Shown here: piece after piece, positions 1-9,892 of the stretch
Numbering within the stretch: the first letter of the stretch is position 1
How the letters are laid out: each line of letters begins with the position of its first letter
Source of the DNA: Brevibacillus invocatus
GTDB taxonomy: Bacteria > Bacillota > Bacilli > Brevibacillales > Brevibacillaceae
Direction of reading: 5' to 3'
DNA length: 64,000 nt
Assembly: GCF_003710915.1 (NCBI RefSeq)
Contig: NZ_RHHR01000051.1
Span: 1-64,000 of the forward strand
Position numbers and translations under genes: made by a program
Notes under the pieces: generated by a model
What the model was told of the DNA's origin: nothing
Databases searched by the model: none
The model's input: the letters and a program-made list of their open reading frames with translations, nothing else

Positions 1-176
1 CTATGTGCGGAAGGGATAAGCGCTGAAAGCATCTAAGCGTGAAGCCCCCTCCAAGATGAGACTTCCCACAGCGCAAGCTGGTAAGACCCCTCATAGACGA
101 TGAGGTTGATAGGTTCGGTGTGGAAGCGTGGTAACACGTGGAGCTGACGAATACTAATCGGTCGAGGACTTATCCA
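1..176 (+). rRNA. 23S ribosomal RNA, 3' end (partial)
   Basis: The sequence matches the conserved 3' terminal domain of bacterial 23S rRNA, including the segment ACTAATCGGTCGAGGACTTA just before the end. The 5' part lies outside the window. The exact 3' end near base 176 is set by similarity to other bacillar 23S genes. No 5S gene follows; the next gene is tRNA-Asp. Confidence 0.95.
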
Positions 177-288
177 CATGTCTTAGCAATCATGCAGATC
201 CAGTTTTGAAGGAACAAGGCTTCAGAGCCATGTGCAAGCAACGTTGATGCCGTAAGATAGTTTTCGAATTCAGCGATCCTTCCTTAGT

Positions 289-365
289 GGAGCTGTGGTG
301 AAGTTGGAGTTCACGCCGGTCTGTCACACCGGAGGTCGCGGGTTCGAGTCCCGTCAGCTCCGCCA
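289..365 (+). tRNA. tRNA-Asp (GTC)
   Basis: A full cloverleaf with encoded CCA. The anticodon loop reads CTGTCAC, so the anticodon is GTC. The acceptor stem GGAGCTG pairs with CAGCTCC and the T-arm contains GGTTCGAGTCC. It is the first of four tRNA genes that follow the 23S gene and are probably co-transcribed with it. Confidence 0.96.
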
Positions 366-395
366 TTTCTTAGAAATGGCGATTTGTATTTTAAT

Positions 396-471
<76 letters not shown>

Positions 472-476
472 TGTAC

Positions 477-552
477 GAGCCATTAGCTCAGTTGGTAGAG
501 CATCTGACTTTTAATCAGAGGGTCGAAGGTTCGAGTCCTTCATGGCTCACCA
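477..552 (+). tRNA. tRNA-Lys (TTT)
   Basis: A 76-nt cloverleaf with encoded CCA. The anticodon loop ACTTTTAAT gives anticodon TTT, and the acceptor stem GAGCCAT pairs with ATGGCTC. It follows tRNA-Phe after only 5 nt, so both must be cut from one precursor. Confidence 0.96.
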
Positions 553-570
553 GTTTTTACAACAGGGTAT

Positions 571-646
571 GCGGATGTAGCTCAATTGGTAGAGCGTCGC
601 CTTGCCAAGGCGAAGGTCGCGGGTTCGAGACCCGTCGTCCGCTCCA
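571..646 (+). tRNA. tRNA-Gly (GCC)
   Basis: A 76-nt cloverleaf with encoded CCA. The anticodon loop TTGCCAA gives anticodon GCC, and the acceptor stem GCGGATG pairs with the 3' strand CGTCCGC through one wobble pair. It is the last tRNA of the cluster and is followed by a terminator. Confidence 0.95.
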
Positions 647-679
647 TAGCAGAATTTCAGGCAAGAGCCTGGATATAGA

Positions 680-709
680 CACCACTTGCTGTAGAGGCAG
701 TGGTGTTTT
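680..709 (+). terminator. Terminator of the rRNA-tRNA operon
   Basis: An inverted repeat, CACCACT paired with AGTGGTG, encloses a short loop and is followed by TTTT. It sits 34 nt after tRNA-Gly and closes the stable-RNA operon. Confidence 0.75.
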
Positions 710-809
710 CATGCTTTTATTGGAAGAACATTTGCAAGACTAGTCAGCTTGTGGCATCGCCGCCCTTCTGGTACGATGGGAGTGCTGCTCCTACGATGTT
801 GGAGGTTCT

Positions 810-2456
810 ATGAAACATAACAAAAGTATTGTGAAAAAAACCGTCGTTGACTTTCAGCAAGATGCTACGTTTTTTGTTGAGCGCGGAATGAAATGTTTAA
901 ACCGGTACGACTATGAAAAAGCATTGCGGTCTTTTCGGCGAGCGGTAGAGCTGGAACCGAGCAATGCCGAGTGCCACTGCCATCTGGCCAGCGCACTCGC
1001 TGAAACCGGAAAATTTGAATTGTCTAATGAAGTTCTGAGTGAAGTCATAGAGAAGTGGGATCCGACCATGTATGAAGTCTATTTCTACATGGCAAACAAC
1101 TATGCAAACCTGGAAGATTACGAAATGGCCGAAGAGATGGCAATTCGCTACCTGCAGGAGGACAGCAACGGATCATACCGAGAAGATGCAGAGGAATTGC
1201 TTGATTATATTTATTTTGAATTAGACATGCCGCCGCGTCACTTTCTTCCGAGTGAAAAGGAAGACATCTACAGCAAGCATGAGCGTGCGCGTCGCAGTCT
1301 GGAAGAAGGGCGTTTTCTCGAAGCACTGGATACATTAAAAGAAATCGTAGAAGCGGATCCTTCATTTTTGCCGGCCTGGAATAATCTTTCCCTGGCTTAC
1401 TATTACGCAGGAGACTTCGATCAGGCGCTGGAAACGATCAGTAAAACGCTTGATATAGAGCCGGGTAATCTGCATGCGCTATGCAACTTGGCGGTTCTCC
1501 TTTCTCATAATAACCATACCAAAGAGCTGCTCCAAGTGATGGACACGCTAAAGAAGGTCGTTCCCTTCCATCCCGAGAACATCTACAAGCTGGCAACGAC
1601 GATGGGCGTACTCGGACAGCATGAAGAAGCGTATATAAACTACCATCGCATGCTTAAATCGGGACGTCCCCATGAGGCGTGCACGTATCACTATGCGGCA
1701 ATCTCAGCCTATTTGAGCGGGCACAAGGATCAGGCGCTGCGTTGGTGGCAGAAAGCCAAGCAGCTTGACCCGGAGGCAGGTATCGCTGATCAATATATCC
1801 AAATGGTAAAAAACGAACAGGAAGGGGAAACTATAAAACCGATCCCCTACCAATACAATCCGCCTCAGCGCGAAGTTTCTTGGGAAACGGCCTCTTTCAC
1901 AGGGGTGGAAGATTTCAAGACCGATCCGATGATTCGTGCTTCACTGCTGTGGGCCTTGCAGCATGGCCGAGATGAAGTGAAGTTTGCGGTGCTTCAGACA
2001 TTGTCACTCATTGCTGACGATGAGGCAGAGACGGCTGTGCGACAGTTCTACCAGCAGGCGACCGATCCACAGCTGCAAAAGTTAGCTTTGCTGGCCCTGG
2101 CAGATATGGGAGCCTCGCTTCCTACAGACTGTCCGGCTGCGGAGGAACGCAAGACAGCGGTTAAAGATCAAGCTGATGAATCAGTCGAAGCGGGAATACA
2201 GCGTCTCCTTCACGACGAAGGACATGAACAAGCTGCGAAGTGGTGCTTGGAAGCGTGGAAGAAGTATCTGCAGCAAACGGCAGACGATCCGGGGCAAGTG
2301 CGTAAAGCAGTAGCATGGATAGCAGCATTAGAATATGTATACGGAACTGTAAGCGAACAAAAAATATCCCAAGCAGCTTTGGCGAAAAAATACGGAATAT
2401 CTGCTGCGACCGTATCAAAGTGCGTCAAATTATTGTCGAGGCTTGATTTTAAATAG
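810..2456 (+). CDS. TPR-repeat protein (YvcD-like) upstream of trxB
   Basis: A 548-residue cytoplasmic protein made mainly of tetratricopeptide repeats. Clear repeats lie at about residues 26-60 (ALRSFRRAVELEPSNAECHC), 150-230 and 245-320, where DPSFLPAWNNLSLAYYYAGD is a textbook TPR. The C-terminal 40 residues look like a helix-turn-helix (AKKYGISAATVSKCVKLL). TPR arrays mediate protein contacts, so a scaffold or regulatory role is likely but no partner can be read from the sequence. A TPR protein, YvcD, sits at the same place before trxB in Bacillus subtilis. ATG start after GGAGG at 801. It has the same orientation as trxB, 67 bp downstream. Confidence 0.85.
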   Translation: MKHNKSIVKKTVVDFQQDATFFVERGMKCLNRYDYEKALRSFRRAVELEPSNAECHCHLASALAETGKFELSNEVLSEVIEKWDPTMYEVYFYMANNYANLEDYEMAEEMAIRYLQEDSNGSYREDAEELLDYIYFELDMPPRHFLPSEKEDIYSKHERARRSLEEGRFLEALDTLKEIVEADPSFLPAWNNLSLAYYYAGDFDQALETISKTLDIEPGNLHALCNLAVLLSHNNHTKELLQVMDTLKKVVPFHPENIYKLATTMGVLGQHEEAYINYHRMLKSGRPHEACTYHYAAISAYLSGHKDQALRWWQKAKQLDPEAGIADQYIQMVKNEQEGETIKPIPYQYNPPQREVSWETASFTGVEDFKTDPMIRASLLWALQHGRDEVKFAVLQTLSLIADDEAETAVRQFYQQATDPQLQKLALLALADMGASLPTDCPAAEERKTAVKDQADESVEAGIQRLLHDEGHEQAAKWCLEAWKKYLQQTADDPGQVRKAVAWIAALEYVYGTVSEQKISQAALAKKYGISAATVSKCVKLLSRLDFK

Positions 2457-2475
2457 ATTATTATTTTATAATTAA

Positions 2476-3483
<1,008 letters not shown>

Positions 3484-3563
3484 CTTCGTTGTAACATTAC
3501 TGAAATATTAGGGGAGTAATATAAAGACAATGAATTAACCCCCTTATCTATATAAATTGATTG

Positions 3564-3596
3564 GCGTGGCTGAAATTGAGCCACGTCTCTTTTTTT
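3564..3596 (+). terminator. Terminator after trxB
   Basis: The stem GCGTGGCT / AGCCACGT with a 7-nt loop is followed by TCT and a run of T. It separates trxB from the rapZ operon. Confidence 0.9.
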
Positions 3597-3719
3597 CCCC
3601 ATTTACATTGTTGGCGTAACCGACGCTCCAGGTTGGGAATTTAGGGGAGGGGCTCAAAAGGATGCGAATATGTCGATTAATATGGTATGCTATTGTCAGA
3701 ATCGTAGGAGGCGAGTTGC

Positions 3720-4601
3720 GTGACGGATATGGGAAAAGACAAGGCTATTAACTTGCTCATCATCACCGGGATGTCAGGAGCGGGTAAAACCGTTGCGGTG
3801 CAAAGCCTGGAGGATTTGGGGTACTTTTGTGTAGACAACCTGCCGCCAGTCCTGATCCCGAAGTTTGCCGAATTGGTGCAGCAGTCTGGAGGAAGTATTG
3901 AGCGAGTCGCATTGGTCATCGATTTGCGTGGGAGAGGGTTTTTTGAAAGCTTGTCCCAAACCATTGATCGACTGAATGAGATGAACGGGCTCTCCTTCCA
4001 CATCCTGTATCTAGATGCGAATGATCAAACCCTGGTCTCTCGCTATAAGGAAACGCGTCGTCGCCACCCGCTATCATCGAACGGTTCGCCATTGGAAGGC
4101 ATCCATGCTGAGCGTCGACTGCTGGAAGAGATGAAGGGCTTGGCGCATCAGATTATTGATACGAGTCAGATGAAGCCGGCACAGCTTCGGGAAAAAATCA
4201 TCAGTCAATACGGTCAGCAGGGCTCGCCATTGACCATTAACTTACAATCGTTCGGTTTCAAATACGGTTCACCGATTGATGCCGACTTAATGTTTGATGT
4301 ACGCTTTTTGCCCAATCCGCACTATGTTGAGGAGCTGCGACCGAAAACCGGCCGTGACCGGGAAGTGTCGGACTATGTGATGAGTCATCCGGATACAAAG
4401 GAATTCGTTGAAAAGCTGACCGATTTTTTGGCCTATACCCTGCCTCACTATCAGCGCGAGGGCAAAAGCCAATTGGTTATCGGAATCGGCTGCACAGGCG
4501 GGAAACACCGCTCTGTTGCTATTGTCGAACACCTGGCTAAAACCTTCGGACAAGATTTTACGGTCAGAACCAGCCATCGAGACATGGAGAAGAGCAAGTA
4601 A
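3720..4601 (+). CDS. rapZ: RNase adapter / nucleotide-binding protein RapZ (YvcJ)
   Basis: A 293-residue P-loop protein. Walker A GMSGAGKT is at residues 17-24, and the C-terminal domain carries the family signature [11 protein letters not shown]. In Escherichia coli RapZ guides RNase E to a small RNA controlling amino-sugar synthesis; in bacilli the homologue YvcJ hydrolyses nucleotides and affects competence, so the Gram-positive role is less clear. The GTG start at 3720 is chosen because AGGAGG lies 8 nt upstream. It is the first gene of the conserved rapZ-yvcK-whiA-crh cluster. The Nudix gene yvcI, found next to it in B. subtilis, is absent here. Confidence 0.95.
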   Translation: MTDMGKDKAINLLIITGMSGAGKTVAVQSLEDLGYFCVDNLPPVLIPKFAELVQQSGGSIERVALVIDLRGRGFFESLSQTIDRLNEMNGLSFHILYLDANDQTLVSRYKETRRRHPLSSNGSPLEGIHAERRLLEEMKGLAHQIIDTSQMKPAQLREKIISQYGQQGSPLTINLQSFGFKYGSPIDADLMFDVRFLPNPHYVEELRPKTGRDREVSDYVMSHPDTKEFVEKLTDFLAYTLPHYQREGKSQLVIGIGCTGGKHRSVAIVEHLAKTFGQDFTVRTSHRDMEKSK

Positions 4602-4662
4602 GCATAAGATGGCAGGAAAGAGATAAGAGAGTTAGGTGTAATAGAGAATAATGGGGTGACAT

Positions 4663-5655
4663 ATGCCGACGAAGGGAATGGGGAGACCTCAGCGACAGCA
4701 GATGCGGCTTGTCGTAATCGGCGGAGGAACGGGGCTGTCGGTCCTGTTGCGTGGTTTGAAGTACGAGCCGGTTCATATCACCGCCATCGTAACAGTTGCT
4801 GACGACGGGGGAAGTTCAGGCCGTCTGCGTGCTGAGATGGATATGCCGCCTCCAGGAGATATTCGCAACGTTCTTACTGCACTGGCTGATACAGAGCCAT
4901 TGATGGAAAAAGTCATGCAATACCGTTTTTCTACCGGCACCGGATTAGCCGGGCATAATTTGGGAAATCTACTACTTGCAGCTATGAACGAGATCACAGG
5001 TGATTTTGTTACAGCGGTCAAGGCTTTGAGCGGTGTATTGGCGGTACGCGGGGACGTGTTGCCTGCATCTACCCAGTCCATCCAGTTAATCGCAGAGATG
5101 AAGGATGGTACGCTGGTGGCTGGAGAGTCGCAAATTCCGCTGGCGGGTAAAGAAATCAAGCGTGTCTATCTGGAGCCGTCAGACGCTGCTCCGTTGAATG
5201 AAGCGCTGCTTGCGATTGCGGATGCCGATGCGATTCTGATCGGTCCGGGCAGTCTGTATACCAGCATCATTCCGAATCTGCTCGTGCGTGGCTTGTTCTC
5301 TGCCATTGCTCGTTCGACGGCGCCCAAGATTTATATTTGCAACGTCATGACCCAGCCAGGTGAAACAGATGGCTTTGCGGCTTCGCATCACGTGAATGCC
5401 ATGTATCAGCACGTGGGTGGACCATTTTTGGATACAATCATTGTCAATTCAGCAAAACTTCCCTTTCACGTATTGGAAAAGTACGCGGAAAAGGGTGCCA
5501 AGCCTGTCCGGTATGACCTGAAGCAGCTGCGCCAACTGGGTTTGCATATTGTAGCAAAACCATTGGTTACGTTCGAGGATGGTTACCTGAGGCATGATGC
5601 ACATGCGGTGAGCAAACAGGTTGTATCACTTGTCAAGCGCAGGCGAAGGGGCTGA
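4663..5655 (+). CDS. yvcK: Gluconeogenesis/morphogenesis factor YvcK (CofD-like)
   Basis: A 330-residue protein of the CofD/YvcK family, which binds UDP-sugars and in B. subtilis is needed for normal cell shape on gluconeogenic carbon sources. The glycine-rich motif VIGGGTGLS is at residues 18-26, followed by the family segments [21 protein letters not shown] and [18 protein letters not shown]. It starts with ATG behind GGGGTGA, 61 bp after rapZ, in the same transcription unit. The ribosome binding site of whiA lies just past its stop. Confidence 0.94.
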   Translation: MPTKGMGRPQRQQMRLVVIGGGTGLSVLLRGLKYEPVHITAIVTVADDGGSSGRLRAEMDMPPPGDIRNVLTALADTEPLMEKVMQYRFSTGTGLAGHNLGNLLLAAMNEITGDFVTAVKALSGVLAVRGDVLPASTQSIQLIAEMKDGTLVAGESQIPLAGKEIKRVYLEPSDAAPLNEALLAIADADAILIGPGSLYTSIIPNLLVRGLFSAIARSTAPKIYICNVMTQPGETDGFAASHHVNAMYQHVGGPFLDTIIVNSAKLPFHVLEKYAEKGAKPVRYDLKQLRQLGLHIVAKPLVTFEDGYLRHDAHAVSKQVVSLVKRRRRG

Positions 5656-5678
5656 AGAAAGAGAAGGAGAGGGTGTCA

Positions 5679-6626
5679 ATGTCATTCGCCGCGCATACCA
5701 AAAAGGAACTAACCATGCAGGAGGCCGGCGATTGCTGCAACAAGGCGGAACTGTCCGCATTGATTCGCATGAATGGCAGTCTTCAATTTGGTTCGGGCCG
5801 GCTGGTGCTGGATGTAACCACAGAAAATGCAGCGATTGCCAGACGGATCTACACCTTGATCAAAAAGCTGTTTAGCATCCACACAGAGCTTTTGGTTCGC
5901 AAAAAAATGCGCTTGAAGAAAAACAATGTATACATCGTGCGTATTCCCAACAAAGCGAATGAAATCCTGCAGGACTTGGGCATCATGGACCAGAGCATGT
6001 CGTTTGTTCCGGGAATTTCCTCCGATGTAGTCAAAACCTCATGCTGCCGTGCCGCTTACCTGCGGGGAGCCTTTTTGGCAGGAGGATCGGTCAATCACCC
6101 GGAATCGTCCAGCTATCATTTGGAGATTTTCACTTCCTATCAGGATTTTTGTGAAGCTCTTACCAAGATGGCCAATCGCTATAAATTGAATGCCAAGTGC
6201 ATTGAGCGCAAAAAAGGGTATGTGCTCTATATCAAGGAAGGCGAAAAAATCACCGAGTTCTTGAGTCTGATCGGCGCTCACCAGGCACTGCTTTATTTCG
6301 AGGATGTGCGTATCGTAAAAGACATGCGCAACTCTGTAAACCGACTGCATAACTGTGAGATTGCGAACATTAACAAGACGGTAAATGCCGCCACTCGTCA
6401 AATGGAGAATATCCAGCTGATCGATCAGGAAATGGGGCTGGAGAACTTGCCCAAACGCTTGAGAGAGGTGGCAGAGCTGAGGCTCATTCATCCAGATATC
6501 AATCTGAAAGAATTGGGTGAAATGCTCCCGAGCGGAATTGTCAGTAAGTCGGGAGTGAATCATCGACTGCGAAAAATTAACGAAATCGCTGACAAATTAC
6601 GAGAAAAACAAAATATTTCGATCTAA
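5679..6626 (+). CDS. whiA: DNA-binding protein WhiA
   Basis: A 315-residue protein with an N-terminal LAGLIDADG-homing-endonuclease-like fold (about residues 1-220, without nuclease activity in the family) and a C-terminal helix-turn-helix ([19 protein letters not shown] onward). WhiA controls sporulation genes in Streptomyces and affects division and chromosome segregation in bacilli. An in-frame GTG lies at 5673, but ATG 5679 has the better distance from AAGGAGA and yields [12 protein letters not shown], the usual N-terminus. It is tightly linked to yvcK and crh. Confidence 0.95.
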   Translation: MSFAAHTKKELTMQEAGDCCNKAELSALIRMNGSLQFGSGRLVLDVTTENAAIARRIYTLIKKLFSIHTELLVRKKMRLKKNNVYIVRIPNKANEILQDLGIMDQSMSFVPGISSDVVKTSCCRAAYLRGAFLAGGSVNHPESSSYHLEIFTSYQDFCEALTKMANRYKLNAKCIERKKGYVLYIKEGEKITEFLSLIGAHQALLYFEDVRIVKDMRNSVNRLHNCEIANINKTVNAATRQMENIQLIDQEMGLENLPKRLREVAELRLIHPDINLKELGEMLPSGIVSKSGVNHRLRKINEIADKLREKQNISI

Positions 6627-6677
6627 ATACATGGTATACTAAGGGATAATGATTCTTTCGCGTGAGGAGGTCCATCG

Positions 6678-6935
6678 ATGGTTCAGCAGCAGGTTATGGT
6701 CAATCTGAAGACCGGTTTGCAGGCACGTCCTGCAGCTTTCTTCGTACAAGAGGCCAACCGTTTTGCATCCGAAGTATTCGTAGAAAAAGACAACAAGAAA
6801 GTAAATGCCAAAAGCATCATGGGTATCATGAGCCTCGCTATAAGCTCCGGAACGGAAATTACGATTTTGGCAGAAGGACCAGATGCGCCCCAGGCAGTTG
6901 CAAGTCTTGCGAACTTGGTAAGCAAAGAAGAATAG
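6678..6935 (+). CDS. crh: Catabolite repression HPr-like protein Crh
   Basis: An 85-residue HPr paralogue. Gln15 (TGLQARPAA) replaces the catalytic histidine of HPr, so it cannot take part in PTS phosphotransfer. Ser46 (NAKSIMG), the HPr-kinase target, is kept. Crh-Ser-P acts as a co-repressor of CcpA in bacilli. The Gln15 change separates it from ptsH. ATG lies behind GAGGAGG. It is the last gene of the rapZ cluster and is followed by a strong terminator. Confidence 0.96.
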   Translation: MVQQQVMVNLKTGLQARPAAFFVQEANRFASEVFVEKDNKKVNAKSIMGIMSLAISSGTEITILAEGPDAPQAVASLANLVSKEE

Positions 6936-6946
6936 CTAGGAACAAG

Positions 6947-6978
6947 AAAAACACTTTCCCCGTCGGAAGGTGTTTTTT
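6947..6978 (+). terminator. Terminator after crh
   Basis: The stem ACACTTTCC / GGAAGGTGT is followed by six T, about 15 nt after the crh stop. Confidence 0.9.
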
Positions 6979-7064
6979 GCGTATATAGGCATGTTTTTTC
7001 ACGATCAGGGCATTTCTAATCAATGTAATAGGAAAAAATAATGCTGAGCTGAAGGAGGGATACC

Positions 7065-7277
7065 ATGAGCGAGCGAGATTCTAACTATGAAGGCCGAGAC
7101 GCATACGATATGGACGTGGATCGGATGATCAACGAAGGACTTGGCGGTGGCATGGTTTCTTATCAGAACGGTCTGGTAGAGGAAACGTCCGTGGATACCA
7201 TGCAGGGCGAGTCTGGCCAATCTGGCGGATCTGCTGCAAGACAGGCTTTGAATGACGATGACGAGTCGGTAACGTAA
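7065..7277 (+). CDS. Small acidic hypothetical protein
   Basis: A 70-residue, strongly acidic, hydrophilic protein with no membrane segment or signal peptide. It starts with ATG behind a near-perfect site (GAAGGAGGG) and is followed by its own terminator, so it is very probably expressed. The Gly/Ser/Gln-rich sequence looks disordered. I do not recognise a family and assign no function; spore-associated or regulatory roles would be guesses. Confidence 0.7.
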   Translation: MSERDSNYEGRDAYDMDVDRMINEGLGGGMVSYQNGLVEETSVDTMQGESGQSGGSAARQALNDDDESVT

Positions 7278-7314
7278 AAGAGTATTGATAAGCAGCTGAA
7301 CGCCATTTTAGAGT

Positions 7315-7360
7315 CGTCGAGCAGGCACAGAAAGATTCTGTCGTCAGCTCGACGTTTTTT
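7315..7360 (+). terminator. Terminator after the small acidic gene
   Basis: The outer stem CGTCGAGC / GCTCGACG encloses an inner CACAGA / TCTG pairing and is followed by six T. Confidence 0.92.
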
Positions 7361-7426
7361 GTTGGGAAAAAAGGGAAAAGGAGATAGGATGATAGAAATA
7401 GTGAGAGGAGCAAAGGGGGAGATTGT

Positions 7427-7914
7427 ATGAGTCTTCAAATCGGGGAAGCCATAGCTGTCATTTCGGATGTGCATGGGAAGACATCCTGTTTTGCCATGCC
7501 ACTCCCTTTACAGACGATGCAAGCCTTATCGAGAAGGTAACGGAAGACGGAGTAGCCGACAAGCCAATTGAGGTTCTGTCAGCGGAACTGCAGGCCATCC
7601 CGCAGAAGGTCATCGTATGCGGTGATACACATGTGCCCAAAAATGTGTTCCTGCCAGACGGGAAGTGGATCGTGAATCCGGGGAGTGTAGGTTTTCCGGC
7701 ATATTATGAGGAATCCCCGCATCCGCATGTCATGGAGTCTCATTCGCCCCATGCCAAATATGCCATATTGCAGCGAGTGGAAGAGGGATGGTCGCTTGCG
7801 CATGTGTGCATTCCATACGATTGGGAGCGGGCAAGCAGACGTGCTGAACAATTCGGGCGGATGGATTATGCGAATGCGATTCGCAGTGGAAAAGCCTATA
7901 TTCCACAAGCATAA
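7427..7914 (+). pseudogene. Calcineurin-like metallophosphoesterase, internal deletion and frameshift
   Basis: The start (ATG 7427 after AAAGGGGGA) encodes the first metal-binding motif, AIAVISDVHG, but this frame stops after 37 codons. From about 7476 a second frame carries the C-terminal half of the same family: WEDILFCHATP, VICGDTHVPKN, WIVNPGSVGFPAYY and SPHAKYAIL. The middle of the fold, normally some 80-100 residues with the GD and GNH motifs, is absent. The two halves meet near GTGCATGGGAAGAC. A deletion with loss of frame explains this better than two genes. A sequencing error alone cannot, since the central region is missing. The product should be inactive. Confidence 0.85.
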
Positions 7915-7943
7915 TTTAATTAGTAATCTGTTTTTTGGCATAC

Positions 7944-7976
7944 AAAAACACCCGTTCATAGCAACGGGTGTCTTGC
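7944..7976. terminator. Bidirectional terminator between the phosphoesterase remnant and clpP
   Basis: The stem ACACCCGTT / AACGGGTGT is flanked by an A-run on the left, which serves minus-strand clpP, and a T-rich tail on the right. Confidence 0.85.
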
Positions 7977-7993
7977 CTTTTCACACATGCTTA

Positions 7994-8587
7994 TTATTTT
8001 GCTGCAGCCTCGGAAGTGATAACCTTGTCAATTAGTCCGTACTCCAGCGCCTCAGCAGCGGAGAGGAAGTTGTCGCGGTCTGTATCTTTTTCCAAGCGCT
8101 CCAGTGGTTGGCCTGTGCGCTCAGCCAGGATTCTGTTCAGCTTGTCACGCATTTTCAGAATGCGTTTTGCTGCGATTTCGATATCGCTTGCTTGCCCTTG
8201 TGCACCACCCAGAGGTTGGTGAATCATGACTTCGCTATTCGGCAGGGCCAAACGCTTGCCTTTGGCACCTGCTGCAAGCAAGAAGGCGCCCATCGAAGCT
8301 GCCATACCAATACAAATCGTAGATACGTCTGGCTTGATAAAGTTCATCGTGTCATATATCGCCATACCAGCTGTAATGGAACCGCCAGGGCTGTTAATGT
8401 AGAGGTGAATGTCCTTATCAGGATCTTCTGCTTGTAGGAACAACAACTGGGCCACCACGATGTTGGCTACCGTATCGTTAATGGGAGTTCCCAAAAAGAT
8501 AATTCTATCTTTGAGCAGGCGCGAATAAATATCGTAAGCACGTTCACCGCGGTTCGTCTGTTCAATAACGGTTGGAATTAAATTCAT
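7994..8587 (-). CDS. clpP: ATP-dependent Clp protease proteolytic subunit ClpP
   Basis: A 197-residue serine protease that forms the barrel degrading substrates fed by Clp ATPases. Catalytic Ser lies in GMAASMGAF, His in [11 protein letters not shown] and Asp in RDTDRDNF-like EKDTDRDNF. The sequence is close to B. subtilis ClpP throughout. Two starts share one ribosome binding site (AGGAGGAGG); 8587 is chosen because it gives [10 protein letters not shown], while 8593 would add Met-His. A CtsR operator overlaps the promoter directly upstream, so heat-shock control is expected. Confidence 0.97.
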   Translation of the reverse strand: MNLIPTVIEQTNRGERAYDIYSRLLKDRIIFLGTPINDTVANIVVAQLLFLQAEDPDKDIHLYINSPGGSITAGMAIYDTMNFIKPDVSTICIGMAASMGAFLLAAGAKGKRLALPNSEVMIHQPLGGAQGQASDIEIAAKRILKMRDKLNRILAERTGQPLERLEKDTDRDNFLSAAEALEYGLIDKVITSEAAAK

Positions 8588-8621
8588 GTGCATCTAGTCC
8601 TCCTCCTCTCTTAGTAAGAAT

Positions 8622-8651
8622 ATCATACACAAAAGGTCAGTAAAGGTCAAA
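8622..8651 (-). promoter_or_regulatory. clpP promoter overlapped by a CtsR operator
   Basis: On the minus strand, -35 TTGACC (8650-8645) and -10 TATGAT (8627-8622) are separated by exactly 17 bp. The same region read on the plus strand contains the heptads GGTCAGT (8635-8641) and GGTCAAA (8645-8651) with an AAA spacer. This is the tandem-heptad CtsR operator known from bacillar clp genes. Confidence 0.9.
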
Positions 8652-8730
8652 CACTTATGTATGGGTCCTCACTACCATGATTACCAGATCGCTTCTCCTT
8701 AAACCTGCTCAAACCGATTTGAGCCAGCTG

Positions 8731-8961
8731 TTATTTCTTCTTGGATTCCTCCACTTCTGTCAGTTCAACCGTCAGACGTAGGGTGGCTGCCATTTTCCTG
8801 CCCTTGATGATCGTGTATTCCTCAACCTGCTTCATCTGCAGCTCTTGAATAGCTTCCCCCAATGCTGTTTCGTCGGAGTAGGGTTGTATCGTCAGCAGAC
8901 ACTCCTCGTCACTGGCCTCCTGATAGATCAGATAAAAACGCTCGTCGGCGATGATCAACAC
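8731..8961 (-). CDS. Small hypothetical protein
   Basis: A 76-residue soluble, acidic protein with a lysine-rich tail (EVEESKKK). The predicted pattern is strand-rich at first (IADERFYLIYQE, ECLLTIQPYSDE) and helical in the middle. No family is recognised. The GTG start at 8961 has a ribosome-site-like AAAGGA very close by, so a start a few codons downstream cannot be excluded. A cluster of DnaA boxes lies immediately upstream of its start. It is a single gene between clpP and a divergent exported protein. Confidence 0.55.
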   Translation of the reverse strand: MLIIADERFYLIYQEASDEECLLTIQPYSDETALGEAIQELQMKQVEEYTIIKGRKMAATLRLTVELTEVEESKKK

Positions 8962-8967
8962 ATCCTT

Positions 8968-8999
8968 TTATCCACAATGTTATCCACAGGTTGTGCACA
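8968..8999. promoter_or_regulatory. Cluster of three DnaA boxes
   Basis: Two perfect copies of TTATCCACA lie at 8968-8976 and 8980-8988. A third, one-mismatch and palindromic copy, TTGTGCACA, lies at 8991-8999. The first two are 12 bp apart and in the same orientation. This is not a replication origin context (no dnaA or dnaN), so it may be a DnaA-binding cluster that regulates the adjacent genes or titrates DnaA. Confidence 0.65.
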
Positions 9000-9179
9000 A
9001 AAACATTTGTTCGCGGGATATCAACGTAAAAAAACAAGTAAAGATGTCGTTCTTAGGATGGCATGAAGGAAAAAAACCTTGCATAGGAAAAGGATGGGAG
9101 AAAAAAGAAGGAAAAATCAATTTTTAAGCGTATGTTACATAATTGGGTTATATTTCTTAATAAATAAGGAGTGTGGAAA

Positions 9180-9641
9180 ATGTTAAAGAAAATTCCAGCT
9201 ATGTTGTTGACAGCAGCTCTATTGACGGGCAGTGTCGCTGCAACAGCCGCTTTTGCCCAAACAGCGCCTGTGCAACAACAAAAAATTCAAGTGAACTTGA
9301 ATGAAAAAGAACTCGTCTTCCCACAAGACGTAGTGACAGAAAACGGAGTGGCTTATGTGAATGCCAGCACCCTCGCGATCGCGTTGGGCGGTACAGCGGC
9401 ATGGGATACGATGAAAGAGTCCCTGCTCATTGCAAAAGATAACACATATGCGCTTCGTATGTACAAAAACAGCACCTTTGCCTACAAAAACGGAAAAGAA
9501 ACAAGAGTCCCTAACCCGCCTCGCCAAACGACTGGTGCTGTGCTCGTACCACTTGTCTACATTGCACAGGAACTGGGTGCTGAAGTGACGTATGATGAGA
9601 ATTCTCGCACTTATAACCTGAGTATCGCTGTCGAAAAATAA
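9180..9641 (+). CDS. Exported protein with copper-amine-oxidase N-terminal-like domain
   Basis: A 153-residue secreted protein. A signal peptide spans about residues 1-26 (MLKK, hydrophobic core, cleavage after AFA). The rest is one stalk-type domain of the copper amine oxidase N-terminal-like family, with features such as NGVAYVNASTLAIALGG, LVPLVYIAQELGAEVTYD and the repeating strand-helix pattern. Such domains are abundant on Brevibacillus and Paenibacillus surfaces and do not imply oxidase activity. The ATG at 9180 is preceded by AAGGAG at 8 nt. It is monocistronic with its own terminator. Confidence 0.85.
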   Translation: MLKKIPAMLLTAALLTGSVAATAAFAQTAPVQQQKIQVNLNEKELVFPQDVVTENGVAYVNASTLAIALGGTAAWDTMKESLLIAKDNTYALRMYKNSTFAYKNGKETRVPNPPRQTTGAVLVPLVYIAQELGAEVTYDENSRTYNLSIAVEK

Positions 9642-9701
9642 AGATAAGTTGCACGCAAATATTATCTATTTATATATGATTTGTGTGTATATAGAAAAAT
9701 G

Positions 9702-9738
9702 GATGGCCACTTCCTGACTGGGAGTGGTCATTTTCTTT
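9702..9738 (+). terminator. Terminator after the exported protein
   Basis: The imperfect stem ATGGCCACTTCC / GGGAGTGGTCAT is followed by TTTTC and further T. Confidence 0.75.
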
Positions 9739-9892
9739 TCTGCAAGCATTAGCATTTTCACGGTCAATATACTTCTGTAAAAAATATTTAGGCAAAAAAC
9801 CAGTTTATCTATTGCAAATTTTCCCATTTATCTTAAAATAGGTTACAGTTTCCTGTAGTTTGTCTGCAAAGGAAAAAGGGGGATGTAATGCG

